In this document: one piece after another, positions 1-9,230 of the stretch
How positions within the stretch are numbered: the first letter of the stretch is position 1
Layout of the letters: each line of letters begins with the position of its first letter
Source: DATBVX01 sp963696675
GTDB lineage: Bacteria; Pseudomonadota; Gammaproteobacteria; Steroidobacterales; Steroidobacteraceae
Length of the DNA: 30,091 nucleotides
Direction of reading: 5' to 3'
Assembly (NCBI GenBank): GCA_963696675.1
Contig: CAVOLM010000022.1
Location: 1-30,091, forward strand
Made by a program: the position numbers and the translations under genes
The notes under the pieces: generated by a model
The model's input: the letters and a program-made list of their open reading frames with translations, nothing else
Databases searched by the model: none
Told to the model about the DNA's origin: nothing

Positions 1-713
1 GCGATCTCCGGAATCTGGTGTGCTTCGTCCAGGATCACAGCTTCCGTGCCCGGCGACAGGTCCCCCGAAGCCGCCCTCCCTGACGCCGAGATCGGCGAGC
101 AGGAATGATGATTCACCGACCACGATGTCCGCGGCTTGCGCGGCACGTCGTGCCGCGAACGTGACAGTCGTTGAACTGCGGGCAGTCCCGTGCGCAACAG
201 TCTCTCTCGCGTTGAAGTCGCCGGTCGGCCACACAGGGCGTAATTTTCCGCCAGGCCGCTCAGCTCGCTGATGTCGCCGCTGCGTGTCGTGCGCGACCAG
301 CTCGGCGATCCGCTGGAGAGTTTTCCCACCGTTCTCTTGCAATGGCAGCTCGCGCTCCGATCTGGCCGAGCTGGAGGCGGTGCCGACACAAGTAGTTGGC
401 GCGGCCCTTGAGCAGAGCGATCTTCACGGGCCGACCGATCGCGGCACTCACCGCCGGCAGGTCGCGGTGATAGAGCTGATCCTGGAGCGTGCGCGTGCCG
501 GTGATGGTGCAGCGTGCGGCCCGAAGCAACGCGGGCACCAGATAGGCGAATGTCTTGCCGGTTCCGGTGCCCGCCTCGATCACGAGCGGCTCGAGCGCGG
601 CGAGTGCCTGCGCAACGCAGCGGGCCATTTCGAGCTGCTCAGCGCGAGGTGAAAAGCCGGTAGGGTCTGGCCAGCGGTCCCTCCGCGCCCAGAATATCGT
701 CGCAGTCTCTCAA
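1..713 (-). CDS. yoaA: YoaA/DinG-family ATP-dependent DNA helicase, partial, frameshifted
   Basis: Superfamily 2 iron-sulfur DNA helicase, probably acting in repair or resolution of stalled replication. The protein runs off the left edge, so only the N-terminal part is present. Seen: Walker A EAGTGTGKT (about 550-580), then the motifs LQDQLYHRDLP and LKGRANYLC typical of YoaA. Further along in shifted frames lie Cys-rich blocks (DCCARDC, FNDCHV) that would bind the 4Fe-4S cluster, then VVNHH, and finally a DEAH box (ILDEAHQIPEI) near bases 5-40. The likely start is a TTG at 711-713, giving an N-terminus of the type ILGAEGPLA, usual for this family. The reading frame breaks near 656-664: restoring one A and one G gives LAKTLPGF, the family's expected sequence. 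More breaks occur between 1 and 290. I treat these as sequence errors rather than decay. Family assignment is strong; YoaA rather than DinG is inferred from the N-terminal motif. Confidence 0.8.
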
Positions 714-727
714 TCGGAACCTGGCGC

Positions 728-3700
728 TCAGTTCCCTGAAGGTGTCCTGGTCGGCCTTGATGCGCAGTTTAATGAATGGACCCTGGTCGGTGTAACGAAT
801 GCGCGAGAAATCCTCATCGTGGAAGCCCGCGAAGTTATAGCCGACCGCGATCCAGACGTTGCGAGCGAGACTGATGCCGAGGTCCGCACCCAGCGCGTAC
901 TCATGAGTCCCCGCACTCCATGAATTGAGTGCCGCGGCCTGAACACCGACGTCGAAGCGCCCGCCCAGGTCGTGGCGCAGGTCGATCCCCTGCAGGTCGC
1001 TGTACCCGTCGTAGTGATCACCGTCGATCGTCGCGCGGGTATAGCGCATGCCGAACTGCAGCCCGAGCTGGGTTTGCTCATCGAGCTTCCAGTTGGCGTT
1101 GAACGAATCGACGGCGCGCCAGGATTCGAGGTCCTGCAGCATGCCTGTGCTGGTCTCGGTCAGCAGGTCGAGGCGATTGAGCAGGATCCAGCGGCTCTGG
1201 ATCGGGCGATACGCCCAGCCAAAGCTCAGGTCGACGCGCGTGTCCTGCTGGCCCTGCGACAGGTCGCTGCTCAGCGCGAGCAGTGACAGCGAGAAGGCCT
1301 GCCCCGCGACCGGTTCGCGATAGAGCCCTCCGCTCAGCGAGACGCGATTCTCCAGATCCGCGTTCCGATATTCGAGCCGCGACGTCATGGTCCAGAGCTC
1401 GCCGCGATACAGCGCCCCAGCGTAGGTCGCGAAGAAATCGCCCGCCAGACTGCCGGACGCCAGCGGCACTTGCGGATCGATGGGCCTGGTGCCGGGCTCG
1501 GTCAGCGTGCTGCTCTGATCGACGCCGAAATCCAGCGCCCAGCGCTTGCCGAGCTGGAAGCCCTGCGTGAGGCCGAGGTTCGCGAAGGTGCGCGGACCGA
1601 ATTCGGACTGCTCGGCGTTAACACTCGAAACGATCTCCGCGCGGGACCACGGTGAGGCGCGCACGCCGGCACGCATCATGTTGCTGGTGAGGTTTTCGCC
1701 CTCTGCGTGCTCGTACTCGCTGAACAGGGTCATGTCCTGCGTCGCGCGCCAGTCCGCTCCCACGACCGTGCGCGTGGGGAAATCGAGGCTCGCGTTCTCG
1801 CCGCCCAGGGAGGTCTCCGCCGAGGCGCGCAGTCGCACGCGCTTCTCCAGCATGTCCATGCTGCCGGTGACGTAGGCCTGGTCGGAGCCCTGCGCCTCGC
1901 CATCGACCTCATCGTTGACATGACGCACGCCGACACCACCGCCCCGTGCTTCATCCTGATAGTGCAGCTCCGCAGACCCGGCTTCCCGCGTATTGCCGGT
2001 ATCGAGATATTCCTGTTCGTAGGCTTCCGCCTGCACGGCGATCCGATCCGTGAGATTGACGCGACCGTCCGCACCGTACTTGCGGGTGCCCGATTCGGTC
2101 GACAGCTGCTGACCCAGCCCGAAGCCTTGCTCCTGCTCGCGAACGTAGACGCGCCCGTCCAGGCGCCCGCTCTGGTGAGACAGTTCGGCGAGATACGCGT
2201 GCGGATCGCTACCCGAAACTGAGCCCTGCGTGGACTGCGCTGCCTCGGCTTTGAACTCGGTCCCCGCCCGATCTTCCACTGCACGTCTGCGCCCGCGAGC
2301 TGCCGATCCCCAGCCTGAGCGCCTTCGTGCACGAAGCTCGCGCCGAGCTCGACCTTGTCGCCAGCGAGATGCACGGAGGTGCGGCCGCCCGCCGTCAGCT
2401 CGTCTCCCTGCTCACTTTGCGTCTCATACTCGACGATGATGAACACCGGGTTGAAGTTGGTATCGCGGTCCAGGACCGGTTCCTTGAAGAACAGCTCCCC
2501 GCGCTCATAGTCGATGCTGTAGTCCAGGAATCGCGTCATCGTGCGCGACTCCACGACGCGCTCGGTGTGGAACCGGTCGCGCGATTCGATGCGCAGCTTC
2601 TCGCTGCCAATGACGAGCGGCAGGTGCGAGAGTCGGTACAGGCCCGACGTGCCATCGCCACGGAGCTCGTCCTTGACGAAGCCCTGCGCACTGTTGGCAG
2701 CGAACGCATTCGCCGTCCACTGCTTGCCCGAGAACTCCGTGTGCAGACCGCTCAGGCTGCGGCTGTAGCGCGACAACTCGGTGACCGTGAGCCCGGTATC
2801 GAAGTCGCCGAAGAGCGCATAGAACTGCCGGCGCTCGAGCTTGAGGTACAGCTTGTGCTGGCTCGCGGCCTCGTTGCGCTGCTCGGTCGCATCGCCGTAC
2901 AACGTGTAGTAGCGGTCGGGCTCGATCACATCCTTGAGCCGCGCCCGCGCCGCGTCGCGATCGCGCGCGGAGTCGTAGGCGATCGTGAGCAGGAAATCGC
3001 CGCGGATCCGACCCTTCGCGAACAATGCGACACGACCCGCCTCGTCCAGACCGTCGTCGACGCCCGCTTCGCGCGCCGCCTCGGCGTTCTGGCTGATGGT
3101 CCGATAGGCGGCGGTACCCTCGGCCACGCCCACCAGCACCCAATCGCGCGCGGCCGGCGCCAGCCAGGCCCGGACCTCCTGTTCGCGATCATTATTGAAC
3201 TTGAGGTGCACGACGACCTCGCCGCTCTGGGTCGTTGGCTCGAGCTCGATGGTCGCGACGCCGCCGTCCTCGACCGTATAGGTCGGCTCGCGATGCCCCG
3301 TCACGAGTAACTGGTTCTCCGTCAGGGACTGCACCTCGAACCAGGAACGACGTGGCGGATCCACGCGGAACGTGCCAAGCGTGCCGCGGCGTGCCGGCTT
3401 GCCATAGGCATCGGCGACCTTGATGCGAATCATGGGATGCGTGCGGCCATCCGCCACCAGGAGCGATGAATTCGGATCGTATTCCGCCCGAACAGGGCCG
3501 CCACCGAAGTGAATGTCGCGTGTGAGCCGATCGACTTCGACGCCATCAGCATTGCGCACGATCGCGACGAGCTGGCTCGGGCCCTCTGGAATATCGACGC
3601 CGCGCCACAGGCTGACGGCAACCGTATGTGCGCGGTTTTCCGAGGTGCCGTAGAAGTTGAGCGGGCTGACGGGCGAGCCATCGAGCCGCAACTCGACAGT

Positions 3701-6286
3701 CTGCCCGGGAACATGTCGCACCGCAGCCTTGATGCTCGTGATCGCCGGATAGAAATCGGGGCGCGGCAGTTCCCAGTCGATGCCCGGGGCCAGCGACTCG
3801 ATGTTGGGCAAATCGCCCCCTTCCGCCTCGAGATCGACATGCGATTTCGCGCCTGTGGGCAAGTCCGACTTCGGCGCCTTGAGGAATGCCAGCACGCCTC
3901 GAGTCTGCGCCCGGGTTACCGCACCCGCCGCGCTGTCTGCGGCCGCGAGTGACAGTGAAACCGTGTCAGTCTTCTGACCGTTTTGCGTTGGCGAGTCGAA
4001 CAGGAGCAGCGCACGTACGACCGGGTCGTCTGCTGCGCTCGCTGCCGCAGTGACAGCGAAGCCGAGCTTGCGATGCCATGGCGCACTCGCCTCGCCGATG
4101 CGGAAAGTCAGCAGCGATCCGCTCTGCTCCGCATCGTCTATCGGCTTGCCATCGGCGGTCGCGCTACCTGCCACGTACGTGACTTGATCCGGCAGCATGA
4201 CGAGGGCCTTGAGATTGCCAACCGCGACGCCTTCAACCGCGATATCGATGCCAAGCTGCGTCCCGTTGGCTTGCGCGGAGACATCGCGATCGAGAGCGAG
4301 CGCCACGTTGCCTTCCGGGGGCCGACGCGTGGTCAGGTTGAAATCCGCACGCCACAGAGAACCGCCGCGCACGTCCACGAACTGCGAGTAGGCGCGTCCC
4401 GCGTGCCTGCCGGCAGCCTCACAGCTGATCGGCTCGAGAGTGTCGGAGATGCTGTCGACGTCGAGCTGCACGACGTGAGTGCCAGCGGCAACATCCTCGA
4501 AGTGGTACTTGCCCTCACTGTCGGTGACGCTGTAGCGCCCGTCTTCGAGGTAAACGCGCACACCCTCGACGCCTGGCGCCTGCAATGAGTCGGCGCCGCA
4601 TGCGCTGTCGACGACGCGGCCCATGATGAACGCGCGATCGTTGTTGAGGGCTTGCTGGATGCGAATCGTGCTGCTCGCGGGATTGGAAATCATGTTGTCC
4701 GCACCGGCCGCCGAAGCGCGGTTGGTCAGCACGTCGCCCTTCACGCTGAGCGTGAGCGCGGCGACGTAGCGCACGGTGATCTTCTCGCCGGGCCCAAGAT
4801 CGCCGCTGTCGAAAGTCAGCGTCCGGCCGTCCGCTGCGATTTGCGGATCTGCGCCATGCACCGCATCGAGCTGATTGCGCACCACGCGGGTCGAACCCGC
4901 CTGGTAGCGCAGACCCACCGGGAGAATGTCCGTGATGTGCGTGGCGCTGATCGTGCCGCTGGTGCCGGGGTTTTCCAGCATCAGCGTGTACTGAACGAAA
5001 TCGCCCGGGGACGCCAGCGTCGTAAGCGTCGACTTCTGCAAGAAAAGCCGTGTGCCGGTCGGATCCAGGGGCACGTCGATGTTGGCTTCGGACGGCGCCG
5101 CCACCGCATAAGCGGCAGCGAACGATCCCGCGTTGAGTGTGAAGGGCGCCGTGGGCAGGGTCTGCAACACCGCAGGATCAGCCGTGGATGGGAACCGATA
5201 GCTGGGCGGTGGCGTGAGCTCGAGTCGATAGCTGCCGGGCACATTCACCACCGGGAATCGGAACCGGCCCGACGCGAATACGTAACTCGTGCCTGACGAG
5301 TCCGTTACGGTCGAGCCCGAGATGATTTCCCTCGGAAACGTACTCACGCCGTCGTCGCCGCGCACTGTTACCGGTGTGCCAGTGGCTGCATCAACCAGGC
5401 GAATCCTAACGCCGTCGACTGGCTGCCCGGTCTGCGAATCAAAGACCAGCCCGCTGGGATCGATGCCTGCGCTCGCCGCAACGCTGTCGGTTGCATCGCG
5501 CGGGTCGACGTAGCTCGTACTGAGCGTCGCATCGCGCGCCACTTGCAGCGTGCAGTCACCCGGCGTAGCCGAGCTGGTGCCGGTTTGCAGATAGCCCACG
5601 AAGACACCGCTCGCCGGTGCCGTCTCGGTCAAGCGGATCGTTTCGCGATCGCCGGTCTGCTGAGCGGCGATCTGCACGTCAACGTTGTCACGCACCGCCG
5701 AATCGCGGTTCTGATCGGCGTCCACGAGCCGCACGAACAGCGGCTCGCCACCGTGATAGTTCGCCGTGGTTGTCAGTGCAATCGGCTGCGTGGGGTCAAT
5801 CGCCTGGCCCCCGATCAGCACTGGGTTTGCAAGAGTCTGGAACGTGGTCCCCGCGAGACATTGAGTCGGTCCCGCCGGTTCGGTGACGATCGGATTGCTG
5901 GCGCTCGGGCGCAGCAGCTCGATCGCCGCCCGCGAAGCCGGCGGCGCGACGATGGTGAGCACTTCATTGGAATTGAGCGTCCTTGCCGCCCCGCCACTGG
6001 TCGTATAACTGGCCTGACCGGTATTGCGAATCGCCGTTCCTGGCGGCGTGGCGGGTTGAGATTGAGCCGACGCAACCTGCGCGCTGCCGGCCAGCACGAA
6101 CGCGCACGCGAGCGCCCCGCGCCACAAATGCAGCGGGGCAGAGCGGACACGAAGGTCCGCCCTGCCCCGGTTTGTGGCCGGAGTATCGAATGCCCGGTCG
6201 CGCAACCGGCTGGTAGCCGACTGCAGGTGTACGACTATCAGCCTGAAGGCTGCGCCGAGCGGCCGCGTGGCGGCTCGCTCAGTCAT
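728..6286 (-). CDS. Giant DUF11 / carboxypeptidase-regulatory-like protein with predicted C-terminal beta-barrel (frameshifted)
   Basis: About 1850 residues, function unknown. Order of parts: a 50-residue basic leader, a hydrophobic signal (about residues 54-75, ending VASAQS), a GTAIRNTGQASY module like that of the two upstream exported proteins, beta-rich segments, a DUF11 domain (about 410-540, KSTLTTLASPGDFVQY), a Cna_B/carboxypeptidase-regulatory-like fold (about 570-625, VYLEDGRYSVTDSEGKYHFE), a long linker, and from about 1100 alternating aromatic beta strands (YYTLYGDATEQRNEA, FYALFGDFDTGL) to the end, suggesting an outer-membrane barrel. The frame breaks near 2268: restoring one G joins ADVQWKIG to RAGTEFKAEAAQ. 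At the 3' end the open frame runs into the helicase start (to 639); a second slip near 730-745 would bring in the TGA at 728-730. Last gene of a four-gene operon, 17 nt after the previous stop, with AAGG directly before ATG. It may anchor, secrete or display the smaller proteins; this is inference. Confidence 0.8.
6121..6178. repeat. Long imperfect stem-loop in the 5' end of the giant surface-protein gene
   Basis: Nested inverted repeat: outer arms GCCACAAA (6121-6128) and TTTGTGGC (6171-6178); inner arms GGGGCAG (6135-6141) and CTGCCCC (6162-6168); then GCGGAC (6143-6148) and GTCCGC (6155-6160) around a 6-nt loop. One A/C mismatch separates the inner stems. The element lies just upstream of the hydrophobic signal-peptide codons, inside the annotated leader. 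It could be a translational control hairpin, or mark that the true start is further downstream. No second copy was noticed in the window. Confidence 0.6.
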
Positions 6287-6303
6287 CCTTCATCCGTCGA
6301 CGA

Positions 6304-7365
6304 TCACTTGACCGTCACGCGGAATGTCACGGTTGCCGTCGTCGACGGACCAACTGTGATGCCGGCAGTCGGATTGACAGTCAGCGCCGAGCCACTGATT
6401 CCGCATCCGTCGGCATTGCCGTCAGCTGCGTCAGCGTTGCAGAACGTCGCGGGACCGCCACCCACCTGGATTTGCACGTTTGTCGCGCCAGGCATCAGCG
6501 TCAGGTTCGTATCGAGCGTATCAGTGATGGAGATGCCGCCCGCAGGAGCCGCGCCGGTGTTCTGGATAGTGACGACGTACTGGATGACTGCACCCGGAAT
6601 GGACTTCGGGTTGGTGGTGCCATTGAACGGATCGCTGACCACCGACAACGCCTTCGAGATGTTGAGGGCCGCAGATTGGACCAGGTACTGATCGTCTGCA
6701 CCCTCGGTCGCATCCTCTCCCGTATCGCCGAACACGACGTCAACACCGGCGGTGTCAGCCCCAGCTGTTTCGGTCGCGAGGGTCGCGCCCGCGGTGCCCG
6801 CCACCGCAGCACGCGCCTGCAGGTGCACGTTCACGACCTGCGCATTGGTCGCGCCTGCCGGTACGTTGACGACCACGAACACTCGAACGCCGGCATCGGG
6901 CGCCAGCGTATCGATGTGCTGAGCAGTATCAGCCGGGTCGTACGTGCCGTTGCCATTGCCGTCCACGAACACGTTGAGTGGCAAGAAGTCAGCGTTGTCG
7001 GTCTGCGTGAACAGCAGCGTTCCGGTGAGATTCGACGCTGAGAGCTGAAAGCCCTGCGAGGCGTTACCGGTATTGGTCACGAGGTAACTCAGGACCGCAT
7101 TGGTCTGCCCGGGAAGCACGAGCGTGGCGTTGCCGCTGAACTCGGTTACCGTCAGGTCGATGCGGTTGTCCACTACGAACTGAGTTGGCGCGCTCGTGAT
7201 CGCTGTCTGAGCCACGCCATTCACGTTGTAGTTGACGGTCGCGGTATTGCTGACCGTTGTGCCGGCTGCCGTACCGGCGGCGTGAGCCACCTGCACTCCT
7301 GCCAGCAACGACAACAACACGGCAATGCCGCTTGCTGTCTTCAGTCGCTTCATGATCGGTGTCAT
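6304..7365 (-). CDS. Exported DUF11 repeat protein with calcium-type loop
   Basis: 353 residues. The signal peptide is about residues 1-29 (hydrophobic core IAVLLSLLAGVQVAHA), so the protein should be exported; final location is unknown. After it comes the motif AGTTVSNTATVNY, a short beta module shared with the first operon gene and the giant protein. Residues 135-146 (DGNGNGTYDPAD) form an Asp/Asn-rich loop of the dockerin/thrombospondin-3 calcium-binding type. Residues about 225-310 are a DUF11-like beta-sandwich (NISKALSVVSDP, VIQYVVTIQNTG). Two cysteines (319 and 331) flank another Asp/Asn-rich loop and could form a disulfide. The start has a good ribosome site (AGGAG, 8 nt before ATG). 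Fold family is fairly sure; role unknown. Probably a structural subunit or cargo of the surface system. Confidence 0.8.
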   Translation of the reverse strand: MTPIMKRLKTASGIAVLLSLLAGVQVAHAAGTAAGTTVSNTATVNYNVNGVAQTAITSAPTQFVVDNRIDLTVTEFSGNATLVLPGQTNAVLSYLVTNTGNASQGFQLSASNLTGTLLFTQTDNADFLPLNVFVDGNGNGTYDPADTAQHIDTLAPDAGVRVFVVVNVPAGATNAQVVNVHLQARAAVAGTAGATLATETAGADTAGVDVVFGDTGEDATEGADDQYLVQSAALNISKALSVVSDPFNGTTNPKSIPGAVIQYVVTIQNTGAAPAGGISITDTLDTNLTLMPGATNVQIQVGGGPATFCNADAADGNADGCGISGSALTVNPTAGITVGPSTTATVTFRVTVK

Positions 7366-7413
7366 TTCGATACTCCTGTCAGATTAAAAAATGCAAGGCG
7401 CAGAACCGGAAGC

Positions 7414-7435
7414 CGCGGACCCCTGCAAGTCCGCG
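7414..7435 (-). promoter_or_regulatory. Hairpin in the gap between the second and third surface genes
   Basis: Perfect 7-bp stem CGCGGAC (7414-7420) / GTCCGCG (7429-7435) with an 8-nt loop. On the transcribed strand it is followed about 22 nt later by a T-run (TTTTTT, near 7386-7391) and then the ribosome site of the 353 aa gene. The T-run is too far away for a classic intrinsic terminator, so an attenuator or mRNA-processing site is possible. This 113-nt gap is by far the largest in the operon. Confidence 0.35.
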
Positions 7436-7478
7436 ACACCGTTTCCCCTGGAATCTCTGTGGAAGGAACTTCGCGCTG

Positions 7479-7970
7479 TTATTCGAGGCGGGCGCGGAAG
7501 CGTGCGAACGCGACCGAGCCGGGCTTCAGTGGGTTGCGCATGACCCAGCGAATGTTGGTGTATTCATCGGCACGCGCTTCACGCTGCGAGCCGTCGGGAT
7601 TGGAGACCTTCAAAGCCGCGGGCTTGTCATAGTGAAAGCCGCTGTCGATCGAGTAAGTCACTTCGGTACCGGGACCGGTCGCGGAATTCGCGAGGTACTT
7701 CATGTGCTCCGGAACCGGGTTGTCGATGACGACGGCGTCCGCCGGCTCATCACAGATGTTGGTCGCGCTGACGGTGTAGACCACCTCGTCTCCCGGCACG
7801 ATCTTTTCGGCCGGCACCAGGCGCGTGGTCTTCTCGCCGCGCTCGTTGGTGTCGATCTTCTCGATCTCAGCGACGGTCTTGAGCAGGATGCAGCCGCGCT
7901 CCTGCGCCGAAACCGTGGTCGCGACGAACGCGAGGATCATTCCCGCCGCAAAGATCTTCATCCGTTTCAT
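7479..7970 (-). CDS. Small exported DUF11-like protein
   Basis: 163 residues. Signal peptide about 1-22 (MKIFAAGMILAFVATTVSA), so exported. The mature part is essentially one DUF11-like beta-sandwich: LVPAEKIVPGDEVVYTVSATN followed by VIDNPVPEHMKYLANSA, the usual DUF11 pattern of an unassigned surface-protein repeat. Two cysteines (in RGCILLK and TNICDE) may pair. The ribosome site GGAG lies 7 nt before ATG. It sits 18 nt after the 327 aa gene, so co-transcription is likely. Being a single-domain protein among larger relatives, it could be a cap, adaptor or periplasmic partner; that is a guess. Family membership is well supported, function is not. Confidence 0.78.
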   Translation of the reverse strand: MKRMKIFAAGMILAFVATTVSAQERGCILLKTVAEIEKIDTNERGEKTTRLVPAEKIVPGDEVVYTVSATNICDEPADAVVIDNPVPEHMKYLANSATGPGTEVTYSIDSGFHYDKPAALKVSNPDGSQREARADEYTNIRWVMRNPLKPGSVAFARFRARLE

Positions 7971-7988
7971 GACTCGACTCCTGAAGCT

Positions 7989-8972
7989 CTAGTTGATCGT
8001 TACCGTGAAGGCGATGGTCTGGGGGCCGGCGACCTGGGTCAGGTCGCCGAGCGCCACTCGAATCGTGGGTGTCGTACCGGCCGTGAGCTCGCCCGCATCG
8101 GCATCCGCGCTGTCACTTAGGACGAGAGAATTCAGGCGCAGTGAGCCGACGGAATAGGCTGTTCCCGCTGGCACGGGATCGGTCAGCACGAAGCCATGTG
8201 CGGTGCCGCTCCCGGTGACATTCACGACGATCTGGTAGTTGAGGCGCGCACCTGGCACCGGCGTGGCGCCCCCTGCCGGATCGATCACGGTCACGCTCTT
8301 CGTGAGACTCACCTGCACGTCGCCGACGAGATACTCGCCGAACGCCTCGGCCTGCCCACCGTTGGCTCCTGCCACTGCATCGGTGCCGCCTGTGCCCAGG
8401 CCGGGAAACGCAGTGCCCGGTGTACCCGTGCCGGTCGCAGCGCGAGCATGCAGGCGACTGCGCCCGAGCGCGCCATCCGGCGTGGAGGCCGGAATGTTAT
8501 TCACGAGCAGCACCCCGATCGAAGCATCGGGCGCGAGGGTCGGGTCGTTGCTGCCGGAGACGTAAGCGACGTCTGCAGGCGAGAGATCGCCACTTCCATC
8601 GCTGTCGAAATAGAGGGAGGGCGCCGCGGCCTGCGGATCGAAATCATCGCCCGCGACCAGGTTGTCGATCGTAAGGGGAAAGGTTTCAGTGCCATTGCCG
8701 GCGTTGGTGAGCCGGAACAACAGCGCACGATTCATGTCGCCTGCCGAAACGGAAACCGTCGAACTCTGGCGCGTCACGTTGGGGTCAAGTATCTCACCGA
8801 CCAGGAACGCTGCGGGGTTGGATTGCGCGAAGCCGGGCACGCCACTAATCACGAAGCTCACGTTTGCCTGGTTCGCGACCGAAGTGCCGGCAGCCGTGCC
8901 CGCAGCGAGCGCGTGCGTTGACAGCAACGCGCACATCGGGAGGACTACGATGTAGAACTTCAAGCGTCTCAT
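7989..8972 (-). CDS. Exported DUF11 repeat protein, first gene of surface operon
   Basis: 327 residues. Signal peptide about 1-23 (VVLPMCALLSTHALA). Layout parallels the 353 aa protein: AGTSVANQANVSF module right after the cleavage site, a beta-rich segment, an Asp/Ser-rich calcium-type loop at 123-134 (DSDGSGDLSPAD), and a C-terminal DUF11-like sandwich from about 218 (VSLTKSVTVIDPAGG, LNYQIVVNVTGSG). The two are clearly paralogous in plan although diverged. No cysteines in the mature part. The ribosome site is weak (GAGAG about 11 nt before ATG). First gene of the minus-strand operon, facing away from phaC. Role unknown; a structural surface protein is the simplest reading. Confidence 0.8.
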   Translation of the reverse strand: MRRLKFYIVVLPMCALLSTHALAAGTAAGTSVANQANVSFVISGVPGFAQSNPAAFLVGEILDPNVTRQSSTVSVSAGDMNRALLFRLTNAGNGTETFPLTIDNLVAGDDFDPQAAAPSLYFDSDGSGDLSPADVAYVSGSNDPTLAPDASIGVLLVNNIPASTPDGALGRSRLHARAATGTGTPGTAFPGLGTGGTDAVAGANGGQAEAFGEYLVGDVQVSLTKSVTVIDPAGGATPVPGARLNYQIVVNVTGSGTAHGFVLTDPVPAGTAYSVGSLRLNSLVLSDSADADAGELTAGTTPTIRVALGDLTQVAGPQTIAFTVTIN

Positions 8973-8993
8973 TACGCCGTGCTCTCGCTACCC

Positions 8994-9014
8994 GCGGTGC
9001 GATCAGTGCACCGC
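8994..9014. promoter_or_regulatory. Palindrome upstream of the surface operon
   Basis: Perfect inverted repeat GCGGTGC (8994-9000) / GCACCGC (9008-9014) with 7 nt between, ending 21 nt before the ATG of the 327 aa gene. It could be an operator overlapping the leader or an mRNA hairpin that controls ribosome access. No regulator in the window can be tied to it. Confidence 0.4.
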
Positions 9015-9214
9015 AAAAACGCACCCTGCATCGGACCCCGACTCGCGGTCCGTTACGGCGAGGGCAGCGATCAGCTGGGGTGCCGCGCGGCGCTCTGTAC
9101 ATGCCCCGCGCGATCCGGATTTTCCGAGTCAGCGCGAGGGCTTGCGCGGCGACCCGGTCCGTGGGATCGGCCGTAAAAACGCTTGTGATCATAGGGACAA
9201 TCGATTTAACTCAA

Positions 9215-9230
9215 CGTGACCACATTCACA
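9215..9230. promoter_or_regulatory. CRP/Vfr/Clp-like binding site
   Basis: CGTGA-N6-TCACA, one base away from the CRP consensus TGTGA-N6-TCACA. It lies in the divergent gap, about 155 nt before the chosen phaC start and about 240 nt before the surface operon start, so it could serve either. Found by eye only; chance occurrence cannot be excluded. Confidence 0.45.

Noticed and set aside
5543..6691. 382 aa plus-strand frame opposite the giant surface gene
   Set aside because: Low-complexity Arg-rich product and no ribosome site; shadow of the minus-strand gene.
9032..9052. CGGACC/GGTCCG inverted repeat in the divergent gap
   Set aside because: Only 6 bp with a 9-nt loop and no T-run; expected by chance in GC-rich DNA.
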